NCBI GenBank assembly: GCA_964630925.1
Contig: CAZVZK010000120.1
Span: 1-30,709 of the forward strand
Length of the DNA stretch: 30,709 bases
Source of the DNA: RGDT01 sp964630925
GTDB lineage: Bacteria > Planctomycetota > Planctomycetia > Gemmatales > Gemmataceae
Reading direction: 5' to 3'
Part shown: positions 22,062 to 30,337 of the stretch, in pieces
How positions within the stretch are numbered: position 1 is the stretch's first letter
Layout of the letters: the number at the start of each line of letters is the position of its first letter
Notes under the pieces: generated by a model
What the model saw: only the letters and a program-made list of their open reading frames with translations
Databases searched by the model: none
What the model was told of the DNA's origin: nothing
Translations under genes and position numbers: made by a program

Positions 22062-23039
22062 TCATCCGGGCGGGTTGACGCACGCCGGCATCGCCTCGCC
22101 CTTCACCCCCGCGAGCAGGTTCCGCGCGCAGATGTCGGCCATGGCGTCGCGCGTCCCGGTGGTGGCGCTGGCGATGTGCGGCGCCACGATCAGGTTGGGG
22201 GTGCGGAACAGCGGGCTGTCGTCCGCCGGCGGCTCCGGGTCGGTCACGTCCAGCCCCGCTGCGAAGATCGTGCCGGAATTCAGCGCCTCGATGAGATCCT
22301 TCTCCACGACCACCGGCCCGCGTGCCGTGTTGACGAAGACCGCCGTCCGCTTCATCTTCCGGAAGGTGGCGGCGTTGAACAGCCCCCGTGTCGAGTCGTT
22401 CAAGTCCGTATGTACCGACACGAAGTCGGACCGGGCGAGCAGATCGTCGAGCGCGACACGCTTCGCCGACAGCTCCTGGTCGGCCGACGCCACGGCACGC
22501 ACGTCATGGTACAGGATCGACATGCCCCACCCCCTGTGACAGCGATTCGCCAAGGCGAAGCCGATCCGCCCCATGCCGACGACGCCGAGCGTGCGTCCCG
22601 CCAGGTCCTGCCCGATGTGCCCCAGCGGCTCCCAGGTCTTCCACCTGTTGGCCCTGCCGTACTCGTGGCCGTCCACGAGGCGGCGGGCGGCGGCGATGAG
22701 CAGGCAGAACGCCATGTCGGCCGTGGCGTCGGTGAGGACCCCCGGCGTGTTGCCGACGCGGACCCCGCGGGCGGTGGCCGCCGACACGTCGATGTTGTTG
22801 AAGCCGACCGCGTAGTTGGAGACGACCTTGAGGGTGGGCGCCGTGTCGAGGAGGGCGGCGTCGATGCGGTCGGTGAGGAGGGAGACCAGGCCCACGCAAC
22901 CCTTCACCTTCTCGCGGAGGGTGTCGTAGGGAGGCGGCAGCTCGCCGGGCCAGACCTCGGCGTCGGTGTGGGCGGTGATGAGGTCGAGACCCTTGGCGGG
23001 GATGCGTCGGGTGACGAAGACACGCGGCCTGGTGGACAT
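22062..23039 (-). CDS. D-2-hydroxyacid dehydrogenase (glyoxylate/hydroxypyruvate reductase)
   Basis: A 325-residue NAD(P)H-dependent reductase of the D-isomer family. The nucleotide-binding motif is GVVGMGRIG; the catalytic Arg is in NTARGPVV, the Glu in DVTDPEP and the His in APHIASAT. The N-terminus (MSTRPRVFVTRRIPAKGLDL) is typical of GyaR-like glyoxylate reductases, which turn glyoxylate or hydroxypyruvate into glycolate or D-glycerate. The ATG at 23039 fits that N-terminus; the frame upstream runs into a palindromic repeat. A glycerate kinase is encoded divergently 213 bases away, which supports the glycerate assignment. Confidence 0.93.
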   Translation of the reverse strand: MSTRPRVFVTRRIPAKGLDLITAHTDAEVWPGELPPPYDTLREKVKGCVGLVSLLTDRIDAALLDTAPTLKVVSNYAVGFNNIDVSAATARGVRVGNTPGVLTDATADMAFCLLIAAARRLVDGHEYGRANRWKTWEPLGHIGQDLAGRTLGVVGMGRIGFALANRCHRGWGMSILYHDVRAVASADQELSAKRVALDDLLARSDFVSVHTDLNDSTRGLFNAATFRKMKRTAVFVNTARGPVVVEKDLIEALNSGTIFAAGLDVTDPEPPADDSPLFRTPNLIVAPHIASATTGTRDAMADICARNLLAGVKGEAMPACVNPPG

Positions 23040-23066
23040 CGGTGGCCCTTTCTGGGCAAGAAGAGC

Positions 23067-23206
23067 TGTCCACGGATCACACGGATAACACGGATGAAAA
23101 GCCGAAGCAAGAAGACGAGTAGAAACAGAGGGTCTTCGTTTGCTGCCTGCCTTGCCTTGCTTCTGTCTTTGGCTGTTATCCGTGTCTTCCGTGTGATCCG
23201 TGGACA
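23067..23206. repeat. 140-bp element with 29-bp inverted ends
   Basis: TGTCCACGGATCACACGG begins the left arm (23067-23095), and the right arm (23178-23206) is its reverse complement with two mismatches. Inside each arm the CACGGAT unit is repeated. It sits between two divergent metabolic genes, is much less GC-rich than its surroundings, and encodes nothing. I recall similar CCACGGATCACACGGAT repeats scattered in several bacterial genomes. Confidence 0.88.
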
Positions 23207-23252
23207 AATTCTGTTCTTGCCTGTTCTATCCCCCGGCGGGACAATCGACAGC

Positions 23253-24548
23253 ATGACACCCTCGCGTGAACACGCCCTGTTGATCTGGAAGGCCGCCGTC
23301 GAGGCCGCCGACCCGTTCGCCCTCGTGCGCGACGCCCTGGCGGGGCTGCGTCCGGCCGGCCGCGTCCTCGTCGTCGGCGGCGGCAAGGCGGGGGCGAGCA
23401 TGGCCGCCGGCGCCGAGGCCGGGCTGGCCCCCGTGCTGGACCGGGTGGAGGGGCTGCTCAACGTGCCCGAAGGTACGTCGGCGGACCTGCGGCGGATCGG
23501 ACTGCACGCGGCGCGGCCCGCGGGGAGTAACCACCCGACGGCCGCAGGGGTGGAGGGGGCGTCGCGGCAGTTGCGGATGGCGGAAGAGGCCCGGCCCGGC
23601 GATGTCGCGCTGTGCCTGCTGTCCGGCGGGGGGTCGGCGCTGCTGCCGGCGCCGGCGGAGGGGGTGTCGTTGGAGGACAAGCAGGCGGTCACGCGCCTCC
23701 TGCACGCCAGCGGCGCGACCATCAACGAGATGAACTGCGTGCGGAAACACCTGTCGCGTTACAAGGGCGGGCGGCTGGCGCGGGCGTTCGCGGATCGTGG
23801 GGTGCCGGTGCTGGCGCTCATCATCTCCGACGTGGTCGGCGACCCGCTCGACGTCATCGCCTCCGGGCCGACGGCGCCCGACCCCACCAACTTCGCCGAG
23901 GCGCTGCAGGTGTTGCGGAAGTACGGCTTGATAGACAAGGCCCCGGCGGTGGTGGCGCATCTGCGGGGCGGCGCGGATGAGACGCCGAAGACGCTGCCGG
24001 CGGGGGTGCGCAACGTGGTTCTGGGGAATAACGCGCGGTCGCTGCGGGCGGCGGAGGACGCCGCGAGGCGGCTGGGGTACCGCGTCGTCAATCTCGGGGC
24101 GTTCCTCGAGGGCGAAACACGGGCGGCGGCGGCATTGCACGCCGACATCGTGCGCTCGGTGAGGCGGGACGGGGCGCCGGCGGGCCCGCCGATGTGCCTG
24201 CTGTCCGGCGGCGAGACGACGGTGACGCTGGGGGACGCGCCCGGCAAGGGCGGGCGGAATCAGGAGTTCGTGCTGGCGGTGCTGGGGCGGCTGGGCGAGG
24301 GGATGGCCGGCGTGGTGGCCCTTTCCGGCGGGACGGACGGCGAGGACGGGCCGACCGACGCCGCCGGGGCCGTCGCCGACTGGACGACGCCGAGGGACGG
24401 GGCGGCGCAGGCGCTGGCCCGGCACGACGCGTACACGTTCTTCGAGAAGGCAGGGGGGCTGATGAAGACGGGGCTGACGGGGACGAACGTGATGGACGTG
24501 CGCGTGATCCTTGTCGGGGATTGCGGCGGAGCAACGACGCCGGCATAA
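23253..24548 (+). CDS. glycerate 2-kinase (MOFRL family)
   Basis: A 431-residue kinase of the GckA/TtuD type that phosphorylates D-glycerate to 2-phosphoglycerate. Motifs: VVGGGKAGASMA near residue 40, GSNHPTAAGV, LLSGGGSALLPAP, NEMNCVRKHLSRYKGGRLA, ISDVVGDPLDVIASGPTAPD, and in the MOFRL part LSGGETTV, GGRNQEF and SGGTDGEDGPTDAAGA. The ATG at 23253 fits the family start (MTPSREHALLIWKAAV); the very long frame upstream is antisense to the reductase and rejected. With the divergent reductase it would form a two-step route from hydroxypyruvate into lower glycolysis. Confidence 0.94.
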   Translation: MTPSREHALLIWKAAVEAADPFALVRDALAGLRPAGRVLVVGGGKAGASMAAGAEAGLAPVLDRVEGLLNVPEGTSADLRRIGLHAARPAGSNHPTAAGVEGASRQLRMAEEARPGDVALCLLSGGGSALLPAPAEGVSLEDKQAVTRLLHASGATINEMNCVRKHLSRYKGGRLARAFADRGVPVLALIISDVVGDPLDVIASGPTAPDPTNFAEALQVLRKYGLIDKAPAVVAHLRGGADETPKTLPAGVRNVVLGNNARSLRAAEDAARRLGYRVVNLGAFLEGETRAAAALHADIVRSVRRDGAPAGPPMCLLSGGETTVTLGDAPGKGGRNQEFVLAVLGRLGEGMAGVVALSGGTDGEDGPTDAAGAVADWTTPRDGAAQALARHDAYTFFEKAGGLMKTGLTGTNVMDVRVILVGDCGGATTPA

Positions 24549-24573
24549 TGGCGTGGTTTACGAGGGCGATCTC

Positions 24574-25110
24574 ATGGCCACCATGACCGCGGCGTACAAC
24601 CTGGCCGACTTCGTCCGCGATCTGGGGGACATCCCGATGACGCGCATCCGCATGCGCCCCGCCCCGGGGACGGCGGAGGAGTACTACCTGCTGGAGGCCG
24701 CCGCGCGGGATGGCTTCCCCTGCGAATTGGTCGATAGCACCCTGGTGGAGAAGGCAATGGGTTACAGCGAAGGGAGCATCGCGGCGATCATCATCAGGTA
24801 CCTGCTCAACTACCTGGATGTCAACGACCTCGGCAACGCGGCCGGGGCGGACGGGATGATGCGGATCGCGGCGGGGCTGGTCCGCATCCCCGACGTGTCA
24901 TTCGTCCGCTGGCACAAGCTGCCGGTCCGCCTGCTGCCGCGTGAGGCGATCCCCGGCCTCGCCCCCTGCCTGGCCGTCGAGGTGCTGAGCGAATCGAACA
25001 CGCCCGGCGAGATGCGCCGCAAGCTCCGCGAGTACTTCGACGCCGGCACCGAGGTGGTGTGGATGGTCGATCCGGACCGCCGCGAGGTCCGCGTCCACAC
25101 GTCACCGTGA
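24574..25110 (+). CDS. Uma2-family protein with frameshifted C-terminus
   Basis: A Uma2 (DUF820) protein, a PD-(D/E)XK-fold family of unknown function that is highly expanded in planctomycetes and cyanobacteria. Present are CELVDSTLVEK with Glu51, VRIPDVSFV (Pro106-Asp107) and LAVEVLSESN (Glu136 and following), plus YFDAGTEVVWMVDPDRREVRV in pieces. The frame stops at 25110 after VHTSP. The usual C-terminal part continues in another frame to 25205, so the gene has suffered a frameshift or small deletion near 25100. The nuclease-like core is complete, so it may still fold. The ATG at 24574 has GAGGG 7 bases upstream. Confidence 0.88.
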   Translation: MATMTAAYNLADFVRDLGDIPMTRIRMRPAPGTAEEYYLLEAAARDGFPCELVDSTLVEKAMGYSEGSIAAIIIRYLLNYLDVNDLGNAAGADGMMRIAAGLVRIPDVSFVRWHKLPVRLLPREAIPGLAPCLAVEVLSESNTPGEMRRKLREYFDAGTEVVWMVDPDRREVRVHTSP

Positions 25111-25205
25111 TCGAGGACGGCACCCTCGACGGGGGCACGCTGCTCCCGGGCCTAGCCATGCCCGTGGCCGCCCTCTTCGCCCGCCTCCCGCCCGCGGGGG
25201 CGTAA
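25101..25205 (+). other. out-of-frame remainder of the Uma2 gene
   Basis: In the frame that starts at 25101 the sequence reads VTVIEDGTLDGGTLLPGL, then AMPVAALFARLPPAGA and a stop at 25203-25205. This is the normal Uma2 C-terminus (EDGTLDGG..LPG..MPVAALF). It confirms that the stop at 25110 is due to a shift. Confidence 0.85.
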
Positions 25206-25210
25206 AGGCG

Positions 25211-26497
25211 CTACACCAGCTCGGTGACGGGGACACCGGCGCCGATGAATGGGCGCAGGCGCGGGTCGGTGTTGGTGTCCAGGCCCATCAGGCGGTACAG
25301 CGTGGCGGCCAGGTCCGCCGGCGACACGGGCGTGTGGGCGGGGTATCCGCCGTCGCGTCCGCTGGCGCCGACCACCACTCCGCCCGGCACGCCCCCGCCC
25401 GCCAGGAACACGGACTGGCAGGCGGGCCAGTGGTCGCGGGCGCCGAAGCGGTTGATGCGTGGCGTCCTGCCGAACTCGCCGAAGGCCAGGACCAGCGTGG
25501 TGGCGAGCAGGCCCCGGGCGTGCAGGTCGTCGAGGAGCGCCGACAGCCCCTGGTCGAGGCGCGGGCACAGACACTCCTCCATGCGGACCATGCCGCCCAG
25601 ATCGGCGCCGTGGACGTCCCAGCCGTCGAAGGCCGGGCCGTCGTACCACTTGATCTGCACGAAGCGCGTGCCCGCCTCCACGAGGCGCCGGGCGGTCAGG
25701 CAGCTCTGCCCGAAGAAGTTGGCGCCGTAGCGGTCGCGTGTGGCCTCCTTCTCGCGGCTCAGGTCGAAGGCGTCGCGGACCTTCGGCGAGGTGAGCATCT
25801 CGGCGGCGCGGCGCTGGGCGGTGTCCATGCGGTCCATCGCCCCGGTGGCGTTGGCCCTGGCGCGGGTGCGGTCCACGGAGGCGAGGAGAGCCTCGCGGTG
25901 CCGGAAACGCTCCGCCGGCACGTCGGCGCGGAGGGAGAATTGCGGCATCTCCAGCTTCGCGCCGGTCGGGTCGCGCACCTCGACGGGGCCGAAGGCGCTG
26001 CCCAACTTGCCGCCCCCCACGTTGAGGCGTGAGCCGAGGTGGACGTAGGCGGGCATGCCGAGCTTGGCGCCCTGGAAGCGTGAGATCACGGCCCCGTGCG
26101 AGGTGGATGATCCGGCGTCGCCGGTCATCATGGGGATGGGGGCGTGGGAATCGACGCGGTGGGTGAGGGAGCGGATGAGCGCCCCCCGGTGCATGCGTTC
26201 GCCGACCTGCGGCATCAGCTCGGAGACGAGGACGCCGGGGACCGAGGTGCGGATGGCCCCGTAGGGGCCGCGGACCGTGTCCGGGGCGTCGGGCTTGGGG
26301 TCGAAGGTCTCGAAGTGACTGGGCCCGCCGTCGAGCCAGAGGACGATGCACGACTTCTCGCGTGGGGCGGCCCCGGCGGGGGTGCGGAAGGTGTCGGCGA
26401 GCGAGAGGCCGAAGAGACCGAGGCCGCCGGCGGTGAGCAGCTCGCGCCGGGTGAGGCCCTGGCAGGTGCGCGAGGGCGCGTCTCCGACGTGCAGCAT
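25211..26497 (-). CDS. DUF1501 domain protein, Tat-exported
   Basis: A 428-residue DUF1501 protein, a sulfatase-like (alkaline phosphatase superfamily) family very frequent in planctomycetes. The N-terminus has a Tat signal: TRRELL (16-21) followed by TAGGLGLFGLSLADTF. Then come VLWLDGGPSHFETFDPKP, SLTHRVDSHAP, FVQIKWYDG..DGWDVHG, AFGEFGRTPRIN and GARDHWP, ending in the YRLMGLDTNTDP region. The ATG at 26497 follows AGAGGGA and places the Tat motif correctly. Members often pair with a DUF1549/DUF1553 cytochrome-like gene; none is present here. The stop lies 5 bases from the end of the convergent Uma2 remnant. Confidence 0.93.
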   Translation of the reverse strand: MLHVGDAPSRTCQGLTRRELLTAGGLGLFGLSLADTFRTPAGAAPREKSCIVLWLDGGPSHFETFDPKPDAPDTVRGPYGAIRTSVPGVLVSELMPQVGERMHRGALIRSLTHRVDSHAPIPMMTGDAGSSTSHGAVISRFQGAKLGMPAYVHLGSRLNVGGGKLGSAFGPVEVRDPTGAKLEMPQFSLRADVPAERFRHREALLASVDRTRARANATGAMDRMDTAQRRAAEMLTSPKVRDAFDLSREKEATRDRYGANFFGQSCLTARRLVEAGTRFVQIKWYDGPAFDGWDVHGADLGGMVRMEECLCPRLDQGLSALLDDLHARGLLATTLVLAFGEFGRTPRINRFGARDHWPACQSVFLAGGGVPGGVVVGASGRDGGYPAHTPVSPADLAATLYRLMGLDTNTDPRLRPFIGAGVPVTELV

Positions 26498-26688
26498 GGC
26501 GGGTGTCCCTCTCGGGGGTGGGTCAGGGTTGCATTGTCGCACCGGGGGCGAGCCGGGGCAACGGGATTCTCCGCCATCCGCCATCGAAGCCAGGCCCCCC
26601 ATCGGGATGCCGGGTCACGAGGCCCCTGGCGTCCGGTCATCCTGGCGCCTACCTTGCCAACAAGGCGCCCGCATCCCGGGATACAACC

Positions 26689-27747
26689 GTGAACGCTCGC
26701 GTGCTGCTCTGCGGCCTCATCGTGTCTTCGGCCGTGGGCTGCGGGCCCGGCCGCGGAGGGGGCATCCCCTCGCCCGAAGAGGGCACCCCGAAAGACCACT
26801 GGGAGCGGCAGGCCGCCGGCACCGACGCGGACCTCCGCGGCCTGTGCGCCGTCAGCCGTGACGTCGCCTGGTTGAGCGGCACGAAGGGGACGTGGGGGCG
26901 GACGGCCGACGGCGGGCGGACCTGGTCGGTGGGGAAGGTGGCCGGCGCGGAGGGTCTCGACTTCCGCGACGTCGAGGCGTTCGGGGGCTCCACCGCCTAC
27001 TTGCTGAGCGCCGGGCCTGGGGAGAAGTCCCGCATTTACAAGACGACGGACGGCGGCGGGTCGTGGGCCCTGCAATTCAAGAACGCCGACCCGGCGGGGT
27101 TCTTCGACGCCATCGCCTTCTGGGACGCCGACAACGGCATCGCCCTCGGCGACCCCGTCGATGGGCGATTCCAGCTCATCACCACGGATGACGGCGGGGC
27201 GAATTGGAGGCCCCTGCCTGCGGAGGGCCTGCCGCGGGCCCTGCCGAAGGAGGGCGCGTTCGCCGCCAGCGGCACATGCCTCGTGACGCACGGCGCCAGG
27301 GACGCGTGGTTCGTCACGGGCGGGGCCAGGGTGGGGCGGGTCTTACACACCTCCGACCGGGGCCGGAGCTGGGTGGCCCGTGAGACGCCCATCATCGCGG
27401 GCACCGAATCGGCGGGCGCCTTCTCCATCGCGTTCCGTGGCCGGGATCACGGCATCATCGTCGGAGGGGACTATCAGAAGCCGGACGCCGCCGGCGCGAC
27501 GGCGGCGCTGACGGAGGACGGGGGCAAGACCTGGGCCCTGGTGAGTCAGCCGCTCCCGTACCGGTCGTGTGCCGCCTGGGCGGGCGGGCGGTGGGTCGTG
27601 GTCGGCACGTCCGGCTCCGACATTTCCGGAGACGACGGGGCGTGGCGGGGGTTGGGCCGCGAGGGGTTCAACAGCGTGTCCTTTGCCCCGACGGGCGAGG
27701 GATGGGCCGTCGGGCCGAACGGGCGGATCGCGAAGTTCGTGCGGTGA
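26689..27747 (+). CDS. YCF48/BNR-repeat lipoprotein
   Basis: A 352-residue predicted beta-propeller. The signal (VNARVLLCGLIVSSAVGC) ends in a lipobox-like AVGC, so Cys18 may be lipidated. At least five BNR-type turns are visible: TADGGRTW, TTDGGGSW, TTDDGGANW, TSDRGRSW and TEDGGKTW. This pattern matches oxidoreductase-like or YCF48/Hcf136-type proteins; in non-photosynthetic bacteria their function is unclear. The start is the GTG at 26689, chosen because the signal peptide follows at once; the frame upstream is antisense to the DUF1501 gene. It diverges from that gene across about 190 bases. Confidence 0.9.
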   Translation: MNARVLLCGLIVSSAVGCGPGRGGGIPSPEEGTPKDHWERQAAGTDADLRGLCAVSRDVAWLSGTKGTWGRTADGGRTWSVGKVAGAEGLDFRDVEAFGGSTAYLLSAGPGEKSRIYKTTDGGGSWALQFKNADPAGFFDAIAFWDADNGIALGDPVDGRFQLITTDDGGANWRPLPAEGLPRALPKEGAFAASGTCLVTHGARDAWFVTGGARVGRVLHTSDRGRSWVARETPIIAGTESAGAFSIAFRGRDHGIIVGGDYQKPDAAGATAALTEDGGKTWALVSQPLPYRSCAAWAGGRWVVVGTSGSDISGDDGAWRGLGREGFNSVSFAPTGEGWAVGPNGRIAKFVR

Positions 27748-27868
27748 TGGCACCACCCCCGATCGGCCGACGGGCCAAGCGCGCCCTGCGACAGGGATTG
27801 CCCTGCACAGCGGCCCCTCTCGCCCGGTGGTGGCTGCAGGATCGCAGAGGTCGGCCTCGAACGACAGC

Positions 27869-27905
27869 GGGCAAGGGCCACGGCTCTCGCCGTCAACCCT
27901 TGCCC
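27869..27905. terminator. terminator-like hairpin between the BNR gene and tRNA-Leu
   Basis: GGGCAAGGG (27869-27877) and CCCTTGCCC (27897-27905) are exact complements, enclosing ACGGC / GCCGT as a second stem with a GAGA loop on the minus strand. It follows the 3' end of tRNA-Leu by 9 bases, so it most likely ends that transcript, and could also stop the BNR gene from the other side. A T run is lacking. Confidence 0.6.
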
Positions 27906-27913
27906 TGACTGAG

Positions 27914-27998
27914 TGCTGGAGACAGGACTTGAACCTGCACTCCCTTGACGGGAACCAGGCCCTCAACCTGGCGCGTCTGCCAATTCCGCCACTCCAGC
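27914..27998 (-). tRNA. tRNA-Leu(GAG)
   Basis: The acceptor GCTGGAG (from 27998) pairs with CTCCAGC, discriminator A at 27914. The D arm starts TGGCGGAATTGGCAGACGC, a leucine hallmark; there is a long variable arm, and the T loop reads GGTTCAAGTCC. The anticodon GAG is at 27962-27964 in a TTGAGGG loop. CCA is not encoded. Length 85 bases. Confidence 0.97.
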
Positions 27999-28008
27999 GT
28001 GTCTTGTA

Positions 28009-28037
28009 ACCATAGTGGGCCGGCCCGCGGAAATCAA
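28009..28037 (-). promoter_or_regulatory. sigma-70-type promoter of tRNA-Leu
   Basis: On the minus strand TTGATT (28037-28032) and TATGGT (28014-28009) are separated by exactly 17 bases, with the -10 ending 10 bases before the mature tRNA. The -35 overlaps the stop region of the 72-residue gene. Confidence 0.6.
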
Positions 28038-28252
28038 CCCCCCCGGCGCGGCGCCCCCCACATCGGGACGCCTCGGGCCGGCTCGCCCAGGCCCGCCGCC
28101 AGCTCGCCCATCCGCCTCAGCACCCCGATGTGGTACGCCAGCTGGCACGCCAGCTCTGGGTCGTCGGGGCTCAGCTCGTCCGGGGACAGCTCCTCCCCCC
28201 CGCGCGCGGACTCCTCCCAACGCTCGAGCAACCCTTCAATGCGGTCGGTCAT
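28034..28252 (-). CDS. small hypothetical protein, kinase-N-terminus-like
   Basis: A 72-residue protein: MTDRIEGLLERWEESARGG then EELSPDELSPDDPELACQL and a helix ending in LRRMGELAAGLGEP. The pattern LLERWEE...G...SPEEL....PEL resembles the short helical region found at the N-terminus of many planctomycete Ser/Thr kinases. It may be a free-standing version of it or a broken kinase start; no kinase domain follows in any frame. The ATG at 28252 has GGGGGGCTC upstream. The C-terminal tail (MWGAPRRGG) looks unstructured. Confidence 0.6.
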   Translation of the reverse strand: MTDRIEGLLERWEESARGGEELSPDELSPDDPELACQLAYHIGVLRRMGELAAGLGEPARGVPMWGAPRRGG

Positions 28253-28374
28253 GGCGAGCCCCCCGGACGTGAAGCGATCACCTCCCACCCTTTACGAGCG
28301 GACGCCGGCCCGCGAGGCGGACACCCGCCCGTCGGCCCGCTATCGTGACAGCAAACCCAGTCGGAGCCCCGCGC

Positions 28375-29394
28375 ATGGCGATGATCGACCACTGGCACCC
28401 CGTCCTCCTCGCATCCGACCTGCGCCACAAGCCCCTCCTGGTCAAGGTCGCCGGCCACGAGGTCGCCGTCTTCCGCACCGCCTCCGGGGCCGTCGCCGCC
28501 CTGCGCGAGGAGTGCCCCCACCGCCGCATGCGCCTCAGCCTCGGCTCCGTCGTCGGCGAAAAGGTCCGCTGCCGCTACCACGGCTGGACGTTCACACGCG
28601 ACGGCCAGGGCGAGAGCCCCGGCACCCCCAAGCTCCACGCCTGCACCCTCGCCTACGACGCCCGCGAGGAGCACGGCGTCGTCTGGATCAAGCCCAACAC
28701 CTCCGACGCCACCTTCCCGCCGCTCGACGTGGCCGGCTACTTCCCCATGGGCGCCCTCCGCCACACCGTCGCCGCCCCCCTCGAGCTGGTCGTCGATAAC
28801 TTCTGCGAGATCGAACACACCCCCACCACCCACGCCGTCTTCGGCTACGACCTCGACCGCATGCACGAGGTCCAGGTCCGCTTCGAATCGGACGACGACA
28901 CCGTCCGCGTCGTCAACGTCGGCCCGCCCAAGAACGTCGGCTTCCTCCTCCGCACCCTGATCGGCTTCGGCAGGGGCTGGGTCTTCAACGACGACTGGAC
29001 CACGCGCTTCTCCCCCGTCTACTCCTGCTACGACCACTGGTGGAGCGACCCCGCCACCGGCCGCGAGTCCACCGTCCGTTGGCGCCTCTTCATCTTCTTC
29101 GTCCCCATCGACGACACGCACACCTCGCTCATCACCCTTTCCTTCGCCCGGTCGCGCTGGCCCGGCCCCGCCGGCTGCCTGCGCCCCTTCCGCTGGCTCA
29201 TGCGCCGCCTCCTCGACCACGAGATCGACCTCGACGTCGAGATTCTCGAAGGGCTCGCCAGCAAGGACACCTCCATCGACGGCATGAAGCTCAGCCGCTT
29301 CGACCGCGTCCTCGGCCTCAACCGCGAGCGTATCGATCGCATCTACCGCGGCGTCAAGCCGCCCGCGCCCGCCGCCCCCGAATCCGGGATCTGA
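28375..29394 (+). CDS. Rieske non-haem iron oxygenase
   Basis: A 339-residue aromatic-ring-hydroxylase-type alpha subunit. The Rieske 2Fe-2S ligands are Cys47-x-His49 (CPHRRM) and Cys66-x2-His69 (CRYHGW), 16 residues apart. The catalytic iron site is DNFCEIEHTPTTH with His148 and His153. In the usual pattern E-N-x2-D-x2-H-x4-H the two acids are swapped here (Asp141, Glu145), so electron transfer to the iron would go through Glu. It has a polar C-terminal half without membrane segments. The substrate is unknown; relatives act on aromatic acids, phenolic ethers or sterols. No ferredoxin reductase lies nearby. The ATG at 28375 follows CGGAG by 9 bases. Confidence 0.92.
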   Translation: MAMIDHWHPVLLASDLRHKPLLVKVAGHEVAVFRTASGAVAALREECPHRRMRLSLGSVVGEKVRCRYHGWTFTRDGQGESPGTPKLHACTLAYDAREEHGVVWIKPNTSDATFPPLDVAGYFPMGALRHTVAAPLELVVDNFCEIEHTPTTHAVFGYDLDRMHEVQVRFESDDDTVRVVNVGPPKNVGFLLRTLIGFGRGWVFNDDWTTRFSPVYSCYDHWWSDPATGRESTVRWRLFIFFVPIDDTHTSLITLSFARSRWPGPAGCLRPFRWLMRRLLDHEIDLDVEILEGLASKDTSIDGMKLSRFDRVLGLNRERIDRIYRGVKPPAPAAPESGI

Positions 29395-29428
29395 AAGCCC
29401 TCGCCGCCGGGACGACTTGACCGATGAT

Positions 29429-29442
29429 GCACAATCGTGCAT
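29429..29442. promoter_or_regulatory. near-perfect palindrome upstream of the exonuclease gene
   Basis: TGCACAATCGTGCA has complementary 5-base arms (TGCAC / GTGCA) around AATC, followed by the AT-rich TTCTATACG (TATACG could be a -10). It lies about 40-50 bases before the exonuclease ATG and may be an operator or part of its promoter. Confidence 0.35.
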
Positions 29443-29479
29443 TCTATACGTCTGTGTCCCCCGCCGGAGCCTCGCCGCG

Positions 29480-30337
29480 ATGGTCAACAGCATCAGCGCC
29501 GACATCCTCAGCCGCCGGGCCGCCCGGCAGGCGGCGGCGCAGCAGGGGGCCCAGACCGCCTTCCTCGTCTTCGACACCGAGAGCGTCCCCGACGGCGGGC
29601 TCATCGCCCGCGTCAAATACCCCGGCGAGCCCCTCACCCCCGAGCAGGCCATCGAGCGGGCGCGGGCCGAGGCGCGCGCCGCCTCCCGTGACGGCTCCGA
29701 CTTCCTCCCCGTCACCTTCCAGGTGCCCGTCGCCGTCTGCGTCGTCCGCGTCGGCACCGACTTCTCCCTCCAGGCCCTCACCACCCTCGACGCCCCCCAC
29801 TTCCGCACCGACCAGATCGTCCGCCAGTTCTGGCGCGGCGTCAGCCACTACGGCCGCGCCCGCCTCGTCACCTTCAACGGCCGCGGATTCGACCTCCCCC
29901 TGATGGAGCTGGCCGCCTTCGACCACGGTTGCTCGGCCCGCGACTACTTCAGCAACACACGCAACCGCTTCCACGGCACGCACACCGACCTCATGGATTG
30001 GCTCTGCAACTACGGCGCCTACCGCATGACCGGCGGCCTGAACATGCTGGCGAAGCGCGGCCTACGCCCGCCGGGCTGCGGCAAGATGGACGTGGCCGGC
30101 GATCAGGTGTATGAGATGTGGCGGGAGGGGCGGTTGCAGGAGATCAACGACTACTGCATGTATGACACCCTCGACACCTACTTCGTCTTCCTGCGCACGC
30201 GCGTCCTGCTCGGCGAGTTCACCGCCGAGGTCGAGGAGGGCCTGGCCCGACGGGCACGCATCTGGTTGGGCAGCCGCCTGAGCGATCACCCCAGGCTCGC
30301 CGCCTACCTCGACGAGTGGGACCGGACACGCAGGTAG
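29480..30337 (+). CDS. DEDD-type 3'-5' exonuclease (PolB-exonuclease-like)
   Basis: A 285-residue predicted exonuclease of the DNA_pol_B_exo2 type (the free-standing relative of the B-family polymerase proofreading domain). The DEDDy residues can be placed: Asp32 and Glu34 in FDTES, Asp138 in TFNGRGFDLPLM, and Tyr225 with Asp229 in YCMYDTLDTYFVFL. A basic stretch (SRRAARQAAAQQG) precedes the fold. The ATG at 29480 gives the expected start; the frame is open back to 29417 but that part resembles nothing. It stands alone, 85 bases after the Rieske gene on the same strand, and the TGCACAATCGTGCA palindrome lies just upstream. Confidence 0.92.
   Translation: MVNSISADILSRRAARQAAAQQGAQTAFLVFDTESVPDGGLIARVKYPGEPLTPEQAIERARAEARAASRDGSDFLPVTFQVPVAVCVVRVGTDFSLQALTTLDAPHFRTDQIVRQFWRGVSHYGRARLVTFNGRGFDLPLMELAAFDHGCSARDYFSNTRNRFHGTHTDLMDWLCNYGAYRMTGGLNMLAKRGLRPPGCGKMDVAGDQVYEMWREGRLQEINDYCMYDTLDTYFVFLRTRVLLGEFTAEVEEGLARRARIWLGSRLSDHPRLAAYLDEWDRTRR

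Noticed and set aside
21975..23252. Long N-terminal extension of the glycerate kinase frame
   Set aside because: It is antisense to the reductase gene and passes through the inverted repeat; the family start is at 23253.
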